Shown: piece after piece, positions 9,506 to 19,072 of the stretch
Numbering within the stretch: the stretch's first letter is position 1
Layout: every line of letters begins with the position of its first letter
Source: Paractinoplanes brasiliensis
GTDB taxonomy: Bacteria > Actinomycetota > Actinomycetes > Mycobacteriales > Micromonosporaceae
Direction: 5' to 3'
Assembly: GCF_004362215.1 (NCBI RefSeq)
Contig: NZ_SNWR01000001.1
Span: 1,116,001-1,180,000, forward strand
Length of the DNA stretch: 64,000 bases
The notes under the pieces: model-generated
Told to the model about the DNA's origin: nothing
Database searches by the model: none
The model's input: the letters and a program-made list of their open reading frames with translations, nothing else
Made by a program: the position numbers and the translations under genes

Positions 9506-11020
9506 TCAGTCCGCCCAGTCGATCTGCGGCGAGCGGTAGAAGTCGACGCCCCGGGCCGCCCAGCGCGGGCCGTAGGCGCCCAGCCTCGTGCGGAACGACT
9601 CCCAGTCCCCCGCCGGCGACCAGCCCAGCTCGGCGTGGCCGGCCAGCCGGGGGAACGCCATGAACTCGATGTCGTCGAGGTCGCGCAGGGTCTCGGACCA
9701 GAGCGGCGCCTCGATCCCCAGCACAGCGCTTTCGGGCACGCCGGTCAGATGCGTGCCCGGGTTCCAGTCGTACGCCTTGCGCACCTCGATGAAGCCCGCC
9801 CAGCTCAACCCGAGGCGGGTCGACGGGTCGTACTTCTGATCGATGTACGCGAGGTTCGCCGGCGACATGATCACCTTGGTGCCGTTGGCCACGGCCGCCG
9901 CCAGGGCCGGGTTCTGTGTGGTCAGACCCCAGTACTGCGCCACCGCGGTGCTCGCCTCGGGGGCAACCGCGATCTCGTTCCACCCGTACGCGGTCTTGCC
10001 GTACTTGCGGACCAGCGGCAGCACCCTTTTCTGGAACGTCAGGTAGTCGGCGTCGGTGGTGGCGTGAGCCTCGTCGCCGCCGATGTGCAGGTACTTGCCG
10101 GGGGTCATCGCGGCCAGCTCGCGGATCACGTCCTCGACGAAGCGGTACGTCGTCTCGCTGCCGATGCACAGCGAGCTGTACCCGACCGCGGTGTCCGTAC
10201 GCGGCGGCGGCGCGATCCCGTCGCAGGTCAGCTCCGGGTAGGCCACCTGCGCCGCGTTCACGTGCCCCGGCATGTCGATCTCGGGCACGATCGTCACGTA
10301 CCGGCTCGCGGCGTAGCGCACCAGGTCGCGGTAGTCGGCCTTGGTGAGGTAGCCGCCGCCCACGCCGTCGACCCCGGTGCCGGCCGCGCCGCCGACGGTG
10401 GTGAGCCGCGGCCACGAGTCGATCTGGATGCGCCAGCCCTGGTCGTCCGACAGGTGCAGATGCAAGTGGTTGATCTTGAACTTGCTGATCTCGTCGATGT
10501 GGCGCTTGATCTCGTCCGGCGTGTGGAAGTGCCGCGCGACGTCGAGCATCGTCCCGCGATAGCCGAACCGTGGGTGGTCAACGATTTCCCCACCCGCGAT
10601 CGTCCGCGCCCCGCGCAACGGCACGAGCTGCTGCAACGTCTGAGCCCCGGCGAACAGTCCCGCCGCTGTGCCCGCACGCAGCGTGACACCGTTCCTCTTC
10701 ACGGTCAGCCGATAGCCCTCCGGCCCGCCGCTCACCCGCCCCAGTTCCAGAGCGATTTTCCCCGTACGGGCGGAGGCGTGCCGCACCACCCGGAGGCGCA
10801 GCGCCTCCCCCAGCTGCTCGGCCACGGCGCGTGCCCCCGGCGGCGCCTCGATGACGGTGCCCGCGGTGAGCTTGAAGCCCGGCCCGCCCGGACGCACCTC
10901 GACCGGGGCCGGAATGACACTGCCCAGCGCGACCGCGGGCGCGGGCGGCGCGGCGTGAGCCGGCGCGGCGGCGGTCAACGGCAGAGCACAGGCAAGAAGC
11001 ACAGCCAGACGTCTACGCAT
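9506..11020 (-). CDS. Secreted beta-N-acetylhexosaminidase, GH20
   Basis: A 504-residue secreted enzyme with an N-terminal signal peptide (to about residue 24, APAHA). An alpha/beta GH20b-like domain follows (to about 155). The (beta/alpha)8 catalytic domain contains HLHLSDDQGWRIQI and the catalytic pair D316-E317 in GGDEAH; the acid/base is E317. In GH20, the 2-acetamido group of the substrate acts as nucleophile, oriented by the Asp. It would release GlcNAc from chitooligosaccharides or other glycans outside the cell. A W-rich C-terminus (GLSWAGFIEV, ..APLWSETL) completes the substrate pocket. No DasR-like box was seen upstream. Confidence 0.9.
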   Translation of the reverse strand: MRRRLAVLLACALPLTAAAPAHAAPPAPAVALGSVIPAPVEVRPGGPGFKLTAGTVIEAPPGARAVAEQLGEALRLRVVRHASARTGKIALELGRVSGGPEGYRLTVKRNGVTLRAGTAAGLFAGAQTLQQLVPLRGARTIAGGEIVDHPRFGYRGTMLDVARHFHTPDEIKRHIDEISKFKINHLHLHLSDDQGWRIQIDSWPRLTTVGGAAGTGVDGVGGGYLTKADYRDLVRYAASRYVTIVPEIDMPGHVNAAQVAYPELTCDGIAPPPRTDTAVGYSSLCIGSETTYRFVEDVIRELAAMTPGKYLHIGGDEAHATTDADYLTFQKRVLPLVRKYGKTAYGWNEIAVAPEASTAVAQYWGLTTQNPALAAAVANGTKVIMSPANLAYIDQKYDPSTRLGLSWAGFIEVRKAYDWNPGTHLTGVPESAVLGIEAPLWSETLRDLDDIEFMAFPRLAGHAELGWSPAGDWESFRTRLGAYGPRWAARGVDFYRSPQIDWAD

Positions 11021-11372
11021 CCCCCGACGTTACATAGCCACCCTTCGATCCGTGAAGACTCCTGCCAATAAGAGGTCGGCGGCTGCCAACAAGAGGGGCA
11101 GCGGCGAAACTACAGCCGGCCGAAACAGACCCGGCTCACCCCGGTGGGCCGGCCGGTCCACGGACGGGAACAGTTCGCCGCGCCGCCGGTTCAAGGACGG
11201 GGACAAAGTTCGCCGCGCCAGCCGGTCCAACGACGGGGAGAATTCGCCGCGCCGGCCGGGCCGGTGGAGCACCGAGCCGGCCGCATCGGGCCGGACCTGA
11301 CGGTGGCGGCCGAGCACGCCGCCGGGGCTGCGGTTACGCTGGGTCAACAGCAAGCTGAGGACGGGGCTGCAG
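11021..11372. other. Intergenic region with a short repeat array
   Basis: A 352-bp gap between the divergent hexosaminidase and the small hypothetical gene. Apart from the three degenerate ~35-bp repeats listed separately, no RNA gene or convincing ORF is visible. Open frames here have repeat-driven, Arg/Ser-rich translations. Confidence 0.5.
11151..11258. repeat. Three degenerate ~35-bp tandem repeats
   Basis: Each unit has the form gccggtyca-acgacggg-ga-a-ttcgccgcgcc. Copies begin near 11151, 11187 and 11223. The copies differ by several substitutions and one or two indels, so the array is old. Confidence 0.7.
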
Positions 11373-11732
11373 ATGATCAATGTGCAAGAATTCGCGCGGC
11401 GGCTCAGCACCCTCGGTGCCGACGCGTACACCAGCGACGACGTCGTGGACCTGGCCACCGCCGCCGACGTCCGCATCAGCGCCGACCTGGAGATCGACGC
11501 CGCTCTCGCGCAGCGCCTGCTCGACCAGGTCAAGCCCGCGCCGCCGGTGACCGGCGCACAGATCACCGCGTCGACGTGGCCGCCGCCCACGTCGTCCCGC
11601 CCCGCCGCGCCCACGCTGTCGTTCTCCAGCCCCGGCGCCGTCGACGCACCGGCCGACCAACCGGCCCGTTCCCGCGGCCCCCGGCCCCCGCGCGGCGGCC
11701 GCCGCCCCGGCCCCCGCCGATCCGGCCGGTAA
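11373..11732 (+). CDS. Small hypothetical protein, possibly frameshifted near its 3' end
   Basis: The first ~55 residues (MINVQEFARRLSTLGADAY, then a DVVDLATAADVRISADLEID helix pair) have normal actinobacterial codon use and look genuine. No family was recognised. The tail becomes Pro/Arg-rich and stops at 11732. Shifting one base near 11660-11700 would instead give an Ala/Pro-rich tail continuing through the decapeptide repeats ADPAGKPHAT at 11716-11825. Either the true protein ends with this repeat tail and carries a one-base frameshift (mutation or sequencing error), or the repeats are noncoding. ATG 11373 is the only sensible start. Confidence 0.5.
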   Translation: MINVQEFARRLSTLGADAYTSDDVVDLATAADVRISADLEIDAALAQRLLDQVKPAPPVTGAQITASTWPPPTSSRPAAPTLSFSSPGAVDAPADQPARSRGPRPPRGGRRPGPRRSGR

Positions 11733-11825
11733 GCCGCACGCCACCGCCGATCCGGCCGGCAAGCCACACGCCACCGCCGATCCGCCCGGCAAGCCACACG
11801 CCACCGCCGATCCGCCCGGTAGGCC
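11716..11825 (+). repeat. 30-bp tandem repeat, about 3.7 copies
   Basis: Units start at 11716, 11746, 11776 and 11806 (gccgatccggccggtaagcc plus cgcacgccacc-type end). Copies 1-3 differ by 1-3 bases. In one frame the unit encodes ADPAGKPHAT. The array sits at the 3' end of the small hypothetical gene. Confidence 0.85.
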
Positions 11826-11914
11826 GCTCATCCCGGCCGGACGGACCCCATCGAGTGCCGTTCATACGCTGCGTATACATGCTCATGGACACACCGCAAC
11901 GGCGCTGGTACTAG

Positions 11915-13666
11915 TTGAGGGTGCTGAGGGTCATCGAGTGGGTTGTGCTGGGAATCGGTAGCACGTCCGCCATCGTCTACGGCGTCCGTCGTCACCGGCC
12001 CGCCCGCACGGGGCCCTGGCTGCTGCTGGCCGGCGCCATCGTGACCAGCGCCGCCGGCGACGTGCTGACCGCGCTGAACCGGCCCGACCTGGCCGACCTC
12101 TGCTTCTATGCGATGTTCGCGCTGGTCGCGTGCAGTCTGCTGCAGCTGACCCGCGTCGGTTCGATGCTGGTCGACCGGGCCCGGCTGATCGACCTGCTGG
12201 CGTTCGCGTGCTCGACGCTGCTGGTGGTCTGGGTGTTCGTCATCGGTGACGCCCGCCGGATCGGTGACATCTCCGGGGCGTACGTGATCGGCGCCCTGCT
12301 GCTCCTCGCGGTTGTCACCCGGGTGCTGGTCGCCGCGGGCCGCAACGTCTCGGCCGCCCTGCTCGTCGCCGGCGCGGTCGGTGTCCTGGCCGGCAACATC
12401 GTGGAGCCGCTGTGGCCGGGCCGGCTGAGCGAGATCGGGTACGTGGTGCTCTACCTGGCCTGGGGCGCCGCCGCGCTGCACCCGTCGATGGTCCGGCTCA
12501 CCGAGCCCGCGGCGCCGCGGCCGAGCCCGTGGCGGGGGCGATGGGCGGCCCTGCTCGGCGTCGCCGTGGTCACCCCGCCGGTCGTTCTGCTGATCGAGGC
12601 GGTCTCGGGCCGGGTCGGAGACGGCGTGGTGATCGCCGTGGCGGGCGCGATCACGCTGCTGCTGACCATCACCCGGCTGACCGACTCGGTGACCCTGAAC
12701 GGTCAGGCCCTGGCGCGTGAACGCGGTCTGCGGCAGGCGAGCGCCGCGCTGGTCGCCGCCGCCGACACGTCGGCCGTGAACGAGGCCGTCCGGGCCGCGG
12801 TCACCCAGCTCATGCCGCCCGGGACCGTACGCCGTACGGTGTTCGCCGCCGACGACCACGAACTCGCCCTCGAAACCGCGCCCGGCCGCGCGACCGCCCC
12901 CGACCACGAACTCACCCGCGACACCAGCGCCGGCCGCGAGAGCGCGCTTGAGACCCCGCCGGACCGCGAGTTCGCGCTCGGAGCCGCGCCCGGCCCCGAG
13001 GACGGGTCACCGCGGCGCAGCTGGTGGATCGAGGACGCGGACCCCGGCCACGCCACGCTGATCTGCCCACTGTGGCTGGAACCGCTCTCCGTCGCCCGGC
13101 CCGGCGGCGGCGCCCTGATCCTTGAGGGCCGGCGCGACACCCTCACCGCCACCCGCGACACCCTCGAGGTGCTGGCCGGGCAGGCCGCGCTGGCGCTGGA
13201 ACGCGTCTCGCTGATGGAGGCGGTCGGCCGCCGCGACAGCGACCTCTACCTGCGTGCGGTGATCCGCAACAGCGCCGACATCATGGTGGTGATCGACGAG
13301 GACAGGCGGATCCGGTACGCGAGTCCGTCGCTGCGCGAACTGCTCGGCGCCGACGACCTGCCGCCACTGGCCACACTGGACGAGCTGGTGCATCCGGACG
13401 ACCGCGACCAGCTGTGCCGCGCCTTCCGCGGCTCCGGCGACGGAGTGGTGTTCTGCTCGCTGCTGCGGGCCGACGGCACCCCGGTGCCGGTCGAGGCCAC
13501 GTACCGCGACCTGCGCGCGGACCGCCTGGTCCAGGGTTTCGTGGTGACCATGCGGCGCTTCACCCGGGGTCCCGAGCCGGACGACCAGCAGCCCCAGCGC
13601 GACAACCTGGGCGAGCTGCCGTCCTGGGTGAACCGCCGCAGCGCCCGCGACAAGTTCCGCTACTGA
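11915..13666 (+). CDS. Membrane sensor with GAF-like and PAS domains, no output domain
   Basis: About 583 residues from TTG 11915 (GTG 11921 is an alternative). Residues 1-270 contain about eight to nine hydrophobic segments, a multi-pass sensor of the kind seen in Micromonosporaceae diguanylate cyclases. A GAF-like region (ASAALVAAADTSAVNEAVRAAV ... AGQAALALERV) spans about 275-435. It is interrupted at 310-370 by a charged, repetitive linker with recurring HELALET/REFALG words. A PAS domain (RNSADIMVVIDEDRRIRYASP ... HPDDRDQ) spans about 445-555. The protein then stops after ~30 more residues with no GGDEF, EAL or kinase domain, so it is probably an orphan input module signalling through a partner. 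Confidence 0.75.
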   Translation: MRVLRVIEWVVLGIGSTSAIVYGVRRHRPARTGPWLLLAGAIVTSAAGDVLTALNRPDLADLCFYAMFALVACSLLQLTRVGSMLVDRARLIDLLAFACSTLLVVWVFVIGDARRIGDISGAYVIGALLLLAVVTRVLVAAGRNVSAALLVAGAVGVLAGNIVEPLWPGRLSEIGYVVLYLAWGAAALHPSMVRLTEPAAPRPSPWRGRWAALLGVAVVTPPVVLLIEAVSGRVGDGVVIAVAGAITLLLTITRLTDSVTLNGQALARERGLRQASAALVAAADTSAVNEAVRAAVTQLMPPGTVRRTVFAADDHELALETAPGRATAPDHELTRDTSAGRESALETPPDREFALGAAPGPEDGSPRRSWWIEDADPGHATLICPLWLEPLSVARPGGGALILEGRRDTLTATRDTLEVLAGQAALALERVSLMEAVGRRDSDLYLRAVIRNSADIMVVIDEDRRIRYASPSLRELLGADDLPPLATLDELVHPDDRDQLCRAFRGSGDGVVFCSLLRADGTPVPVEATYRDLRADRLVQGFVVTMRRFTRGPEPDDQQPQRDNLGELPSWVNRRSARDKFRY

Positions 13667-13675
13667 TCGGCGCGG

Positions 13676-13704
13676 GCGGGCCCCGTGGGGTGCACGGGGC
13701 CCGC
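13676..13704. terminator. Bidirectional hairpin terminator
   Basis: An 11-bp perfect stem, gcgggccccgt / acggggcccgc, with a 7-nt loop, lies in the 45-bp gap between two convergent genes. There is no U-tract, as is common in high-GC actinobacteria. Confidence 0.75.
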
Positions 13705-13711
13705 GCTCACG

Positions 13712-15511
13712 TCACGCCTTCGGCGGGGTCACCTTGAGGGTCATCAGCGGGACCAGGCCCGTGATCTGGGTCTTGACCTCGATCTTGACGCCCGCGCCGG
13801 CCACCTTCACCGAGTTCTGCGGGTTGGCCGCGTTCCAGTAGCGCAGCGGGTCCGAGTCGTCGAAAACCGGGATGGCCGGCTGGCGGGGCACCGACACGGG
13901 AACGCCGTTGCGGTGGAACGTCACCGGGTCGGTCTTCTGCAGGCCGAACGTGGCGTCGAAGGGCTGACGCCGGTTGCCGAGCAGGACGCCGTCGGGGAAG
14001 ACGATCGGGGACGGCCGTGCGTCGACCGGCAGGGCCAGACCCGTACCGGGGTGGCGGCTGGTGTTGTTGTTGCCCACGGCCGGGTTGACGTACCAGACCA
14101 CCAGGCCGTCCTGGTAGGGGAAACGCTCGGCCCAGTCGGGGCGGGTGTCCTGCCAGCCCCAGTTGTACGGGCCGACCTTGAGGACCTCGTCGTAGCCGTT
14201 GTACGTCCTGTACTCGGCGGCGTAGTACGAGCCGTCGGCCAGCGGCACCACCACGGCCTGGGGCAGCACGCCCTCGCCGTACGCGGCCGAGCCGAGGGTG
14301 ACGTACTTGGACTTGCCCGGCTCGACCGTCACGAAATCGGACCAGCCGAGGAAGATCTTCTCCCAGGCGCCCATGTAACCGGGGGTGGAGCCGATCGTCG
14401 GGGCGCCGCGGCCCAGCCACGAACCGGCCGACATCAGGGTCCAGAAACCGGTGCCGTTGTCGCCGCCCGCGGTGTCGTACAGGTCGGGCAGGCCCAGGTC
14501 GTGGGCGTACTCGTGGGCGAAGACGCCGAGGCCGCCGTTCTCCGGCTCCGTCGTGTAGTCGCCGATCCAGATGCCGGTGTCGCCGATCTGCGCGCCGCCG
14601 GCCTTGTTGCCCTCCGGGCCCGCGCTGCCGGCCAGGTCGGGGAACGCGAACCAGCGGTGCGACCAGATCGCGTCCTCACCCTGCGCGCCGCCGCCGGCCT
14701 CCTCGCCCTCACCGGCGTGGATGGCCTGGAAGTGGTCGACGTACCCGTCGGGCTCGTTGAAGTCGCCGTCGCCGTCGAAGTCGTCGCGGTCCCACACGTC
14801 GAACGTCTTCAGGTACGCCTTGATCTGCGCGGACGTCTTGCCGGCGGCGACCTGCGACTCGTACCAGGCGGTGGCGCTGTCCTTGACGAAGTTCCAGTAG
14901 CCGTCGCTCTCGGCGATCTCGTTGCTGCCGTAGCGGGCCTCGTTGTAGGGCAGCTCGACCCACTCGGAGACGTCACCGCTGACCGTGTAGCGCCCGCCCG
15001 ACTGCTTCGAGTAGAAGGTCGTCATCGACTCCTGCTTCTTGTCGAACAGGAGTTTCTTGAAGTGCGCGGGGCTGAAGTCGCTCGCCCAGATCGTCGTGTT
15101 GTCGTTGGCCCGGTCGGGGCGCGGGATCTGGTTGTGCAGCGGTCCCGGAGTGCCCCCCGCCGCCGGGTAGGTGGCGTCGCCGAACTCGACGAGGAACGTG
15201 AGGACCGGGTCGGTCTTGGTCTGCTTCTTGCGGTACTCGACGAAGCGGTTCTTGCCGAGCTTGATGACTTCCGATCCCGTACGGTTCTCGGCCTTGAGCT
15301 CGCCCGCGATGAGCTTCTCCAGGGCCTCCGTACGCTCGGCCTCGCGCTGTTCGCCCAGCGGGTGGGGCAGGTTGTCCTCGCCCAGTGAGGTCTCGATGGC
15401 ACCCGGCGAACCCGCGTTCGGTGATTCGAAAGCGGACGCCGGAGCGGCCGTGAAGCCGGCGGTCACCGCGATCGCGGAGACGGCCGCCAGCACGACGTGA
15501 CGTTGTTTCAA
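13712..15511 (-). CDS. Secreted M6-family metalloprotease (immune inhibitor A-like)
   Basis: A 599-residue secreted zinc metalloprotease. TTG 15511 is chosen as start because a gaggagt ribosome site lies about 7 nt upstream and a textbook signal peptide follows (MKQRHVVLAAVSAIAVTAGF, cleavage near ASA). The zinc site is H333-E334-x2-H337 in HEYAHDLGLPD, the extended HExxHxxGxxD motif of the M6 clan, followed by the Met-turn-like FWTLMSAGSW. A DxDGDF calcium-type loop (RDDFDGDGDFNEPDG) lies before it. A C-terminal beta region of ~200 residues may aid secretion or binding. It would degrade extracellular proteins. Confidence 0.9.
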   Translation of the reverse strand: MKQRHVVLAAVSAIAVTAGFTAAPASAFESPNAGSPGAIETSLGEDNLPHPLGEQREAERTEALEKLIAGELKAENRTGSEVIKLGKNRFVEYRKKQTKTDPVLTFLVEFGDATYPAAGGTPGPLHNQIPRPDRANDNTTIWASDFSPAHFKKLLFDKKQESMTTFYSKQSGGRYTVSGDVSEWVELPYNEARYGSNEIAESDGYWNFVKDSATAWYESQVAAGKTSAQIKAYLKTFDVWDRDDFDGDGDFNEPDGYVDHFQAIHAGEGEEAGGGAQGEDAIWSHRWFAFPDLAGSAGPEGNKAGGAQIGDTGIWIGDYTTEPENGGLGVFAHEYAHDLGLPDLYDTAGGDNGTGFWTLMSAGSWLGRGAPTIGSTPGYMGAWEKIFLGWSDFVTVEPGKSKYVTLGSAAYGEGVLPQAVVVPLADGSYYAAEYRTYNGYDEVLKVGPYNWGWQDTRPDWAERFPYQDGLVVWYVNPAVGNNNTSRHPGTGLALPVDARPSPIVFPDGVLLGNRRQPFDATFGLQKTDPVTFHRNGVPVSVPRQPAIPVFDDSDPLRYWNAANPQNSVKVAGAGVKIEVKTQITGLVPLMTLKVTPPKA

Positions 15512-15738
15512 GGAGCACTCCTCAAACCTTCAGAGGTAAGCCGGACGACGAGCACGCTGTCGGAACTCCGTTTCCGGCCCGGGTCGTGTTCATGAAATCT
15601 CATGCATTCGAATATGTCGATAACCAAGGTCAGGCCCCGGCCGTGGCGGGCGGGGCGGGCGCGGGGCGGGGCAGGCAGGCCGAGGCGAGGCAAGCGACGG
15701 CGGGGGCGCGTCCGGCCGTCCGTCCGTCAGGAAGGGGT

Positions 15739-18032
15739 GTGAGCTTCGAGGAGGCCGCGCGTGAGTTCCAACGGGTGATCAACGCGCTCATGCAGGGACA
15801 CCCCGGCGTCGGGGCGGAGGACCTGACGCGGGCGGTCGACGCGCTGGCCGGCCATCTGGGCGCGGACGAGATCGCGGTGGTGCGGCTCTGGGCCGACCTG
15901 CTGACCGCCTACGAGCATCGCGATGTGGCGGCGTTGACGGCCCTGCCCGCGCGGCTGGCCGAGCTGCGAGCCCGGCTGCCCGCGGACTTCCCGCTGCGGG
16001 AGATTCTCGACCCGCTGGCTCGGACGGCCGGTTTCCTGGCGCAGCACGTGACCCGGCCCCGCGGGGCCGCGTTCACCGTTCTCCCGCCGGCCGACGGCCG
16101 CGTGCCGGACGCGATTCACCAGGCAATGCAACTGCTCGCCGCCGGCGGGCCGGTCCCGGCGAAGACGATCAACAAGCTGCGCCGGGACGCCGTACGGCTG
16201 GACATGACGCCGCTGGAACGCGCGTTGCTGTTCGCCCAGATCGGGATGATCAGCGCCGGCAACGGCCATCCCGTGCTCCTGACCGTCGCCATCCGCGACT
16301 TCCGGAAAGCCGTCGAACACGCCGCGGCGGGCGACCCGCAGCGTCCGCAATACCTGACCATGCTGGCCGATGCCCTGCTCAACCGGGCCCAGGCGACCAG
16401 CGAAGCGGCGCCCGGACCGGCGCGGATGGTCATCCGGATGTCCCTGCGCCCGATGACCGGCGCGCTGCGGGACGCGGCCGAGGGCGTCGCCCTGCTGGAA
16501 CAGGCCCGCGAGCTCGCCGGCTGGACCGGGCAACCACATTGGGCACTCGTCTGTTTGCGGCTCGGCCTGGGTTATCGCCTGGTCGGGCGCCACGCCGACG
16601 CCCTCACGGCCGGGATCGACGGGCTGCGCGGGCACATGTGGCAGGTGCTCATGCAGGCCCACACCGCAGCCGCGGCGGCCGCTGTGAAGTGGGCGGCCCT
16701 CGACGCGCTCGAGGTCGCCGGCTGGCACGCCGCCGACGGGCACGCCGACGGCGCCGCCGCCGCGCTGGAGATGGGCCGGGCGCTGATTCTGCACGCGGCG
16801 ACCGAGACCCGGGACGTGCCGCGGCAGCTGGCCGAGGCAGGGTTCGGCGACCTCGCCCAGCAGTGGGCCGCGCTGCCCGACGGGCTCGAGGCCAAACCGG
16901 CCGAGCTGCGCAAGGCGGTCTTCCGGCGGCTGGTCGAACCGCGCCGCCTGCTCGACCCGCCGACCGGCGAGGAGGTGCGGGCTGCGCTGACCGCCGTGGA
17001 CGCCGACGCGCTGGTCTACCTGGTTCCGGCCGACGAGCAGGTGGGGCACGCGGTCGTCGTTCCCGCGCACGGTCCGGCCATGATCGTCGAGCTGCCGGAG
17101 CTGACCGACCCGCCGCTGCACGCGATCACCACCCCCGGCGTACGGGATCTGGGTGTCCCCGGGATCTGGGTGTCCCCGAGATGCACGGCGACGGCGACTG
17201 GGCGTGGCGGGCCGCGATGGGGCCGCTGCTCGACGGGCCGTTCGCCGGGCGCGAGCCGCGGATGGTCCTCATACCGATGGGCAAGCTCGGCTCGGTGGCC
17301 TGGCACGCCGCGCGCTCCGGCGGGACGTACGCGATCGAGCGCGCCACCATCTCGTACGCGCCCTCGGCCCGCATGCTGTGCCGGGCCGCCGCCACCCAAG
17401 CCAGGATCGACGGCCCGGTGCTGATCGTCGGCGACCCGGACACCGGCGGCGCCGCCCCCGATCTGCCCGCCGCCCGCGAGGAGGCACGGATCGTGTACCG
17501 GCGGTTCTTCCCGCAGGCCCGCTACCTGGGCCGAGCCGGTGGCGCACCCGCCGGACCAGCCTCGGGGCCGCCGGGTGGCGCCGGCAGCGCCGCCGAGGTC
17601 GAGGCGTGGCTGGCCGACGACAGCGAGACCGGCGGCGTGCTGCACCTGGCCTGCCACGGCGAGGTGCGCGACGACCAGGCCTCGCTGCTGCTGCACGGCG
17701 GCGAGCGGCTCAGCGCCGACCGGCTGGCCGGGGCGACCCGCAACGGCCGGCGTCCTGGTCTGGTCGTGCTGGCCGCCTGCCGCAGCGCGGTCTCGGGGCG
17801 GGGCTGGGACGAGGCGTTCAGCCTCGCCGCCACGTTCCTGTCGGCCGGGGCGGGCTCGGTGGTGGCAGCCCAGTGGAGTCTGCCCGACCGGGCCACCTCC
17901 GACGTGATGGTGCTCTTCCACGAGCACATCGCGGCCGGCCGGCCTCCCGCCGACGCGCTGCGCAGAGCCCAGCTGGCCCTGCTCGACCGTCCGGTCACCG
18001 ACTGGGCCGGCCTGATCCACTTCGGCCGGTAG
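15739..18032 (+). pseudogene. CHAT-domain cysteine peptidase gene disrupted by a 17-bp duplication
   Basis: Two overlapping frames encode one protein. From GTG 15739 (gaagggg just upstream) the first frame reads a helical, TPR-like N-terminal domain of ~470 residues. It goes out of frame at a perfect 17-bp tandem duplication (17144-17160 / 17161-17177). Deleting one copy joins VRDLGVP directly to EMHGDGDWAW and restores a 758-residue protein. The C-terminal domain is a CHAT (caspase-like) peptidase with catalytic His in HLACHG (H634 of the restored protein) and Cys in LAACRS (C675). As it stands, translation of the first frame terminates at 17424 and no active peptidase is made. It could be a recent loss, reversible slippage or an assembly error. 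CHAT proteases act in proteolytic signalling and some in defence; no partner gene is visible here. Confidence 0.85.
17144..17177 (+). repeat. Perfect 17-bp tandem duplication
   Basis: gggatctgggtgtcccc occurs twice head-to-tail with no mismatch. 17 is not a multiple of 3, so it shifts the CHAT gene frame. The absence of divergence between copies implies recent origin. Confidence 0.97.
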
Positions 18033-18166
18033 GGCGCGTGGCCGCACCATCGCCCGGCCCAGCTTGATCAAGCCCGGTGAGCACGCTGAGCGGCTTGTGG
18101 GAACTGTTCGGCGATCGGGCCGCCGGTCCGCTGCGCGGGGTCGCCGGGACAGACTCATGGTGCTGG
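18033..18166 (+). other. Short gap with a possible truncated start
   Basis: GTG 18077 begins a protein-like reading (STLSGLWELFGDRAAGPLRG) that soon runs antisense to the DUF5996 gene with poor codon use. It may be the 5' relic of a lost gene or chance. Nothing else is seen. Confidence 0.25.
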
Positions 18167-19072
18167 TCACGGCGCGAGCGGACGCACAGCCTCCAAAGCG
18201 GGCCGGTCCCAGTCGGCCAGGTCGGCGGCGGCCAGGTAGGTCGAGCGCAGGAACGTCAGCAGCGTCTCGTCGGGGTCGTCGGCGGCGGCCACGGTCTCGT
18301 ACGGCAGCAGGCACTCGCGCAGGTCCGGGTCGTAGAAGGCCGCGTTGCGCTCGGCATACCCGCCCGGCTCCGGATACGCGTACGCGTAGAAAGCGCCCTC
18401 CGCCCCGCCGCCCGGCCAGAAACCGAAGCTGGCCAGCTCGTGGGAGTAGCCCTCCTGCATCACCGACGGCGGGCAGTTGGGGGCGCCGCCCGGGTGCGGT
18501 GGGGCGTGCCGGCCCGAGAACCGCGTGTACGCCAGGTCCATCGCGCCCCAGAAGAAGTGGACCGGGCTGGCCTTGCCGGCGAACTCGGACCGGAACTTCT
18601 CGAGGACGCGCTGGGCCTGCAGCAGTTGCCGCCAGAACAGCTGCGCGGAGGCTCCGTCGTACGAGCAATGGGTCTTGTCCTCGGCGAACGGGATCGCCGG
18701 CTCGACCTCGTTGGGCACGGCGTGGATGCGTGGTGTCAGGCCCAGCGAGGCCAGCGCGTCCATCGTCTCGGCGTAGAAGGCGGCGACGCTCTTGGGTTCC
18801 AGCACGACCTCGGCCGAGCCGCCGTCACCGGTGCGCAGCCGCAGCCGATGGGCGAGGAAGTCGAACGCCATGTCGAAGACCCCATCGCCGTACGGGATCA
18901 CCGACGTGCTCAACCCGCTCGCGTCGGGATAAAGCGTGACATGCCACCAGTGGTTGACCGGCGGCGCGTAGGCCATCCGCACCTTGCCCACGATCTGGGT
19001 CCACATGTGCAGGGTGTCGCGGGTGTCGGTCCAGTCGGCCACGCGCAGCCGCGGCCAGGTCGCTGTGCTCAC
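18167..19072 (-). CDS. DUF5996-family protein
   Basis: A 301-residue protein of the DUF5996 type. Landmarks are WPRLRVADWTDTRDTLHMWTQ, NHWWHVTLYPDASGLST, PVHFFWGAMDLAYTRFSGR and ASFGFWPGG. There is no signal peptide, so it is probably cytoplasmic. Function is unknown; the many conserved Trp/His/Asp positions suggest a binding or catalytic pocket. GTG 19072 overlaps the stop of the MMPL transporter gene in a GTGA arrangement, so translation is coupled to the exporter. The pairing may mean a shared lipid or envelope function, which is inference only. Confidence 0.8.
   Translation of the reverse strand: MSTATWPRLRVADWTDTRDTLHMWTQIVGKVRMAYAPPVNHWWHVTLYPDASGLSTSVIPYGDGVFDMAFDFLAHRLRLRTGDGGSAEVVLEPKSVAAFYAETMDALASLGLTPRIHAVPNEVEPAIPFAEDKTHCSYDGASAQLFWRQLLQAQRVLEKFRSEFAGKASPVHFFWGAMDLAYTRFSGRHAPPHPGGAPNCPPSVMQEGYSHELASFGFWPGGGAEGAFYAYAYPEPGGYAERNAAFYDPDLRECLLPYETVAAADDPDETLLTFLRSTYLAAADLADWDRPALEAVRPLAP

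Noticed and set aside
15586..15738. An upstream ATG at 15586 extending the CHAT gene
   Set aside because: The 51 extra codons are Ala/Gly/Arg-rich with no conservation signal, and the GTG at 15739 has a purine-rich ribosome site.
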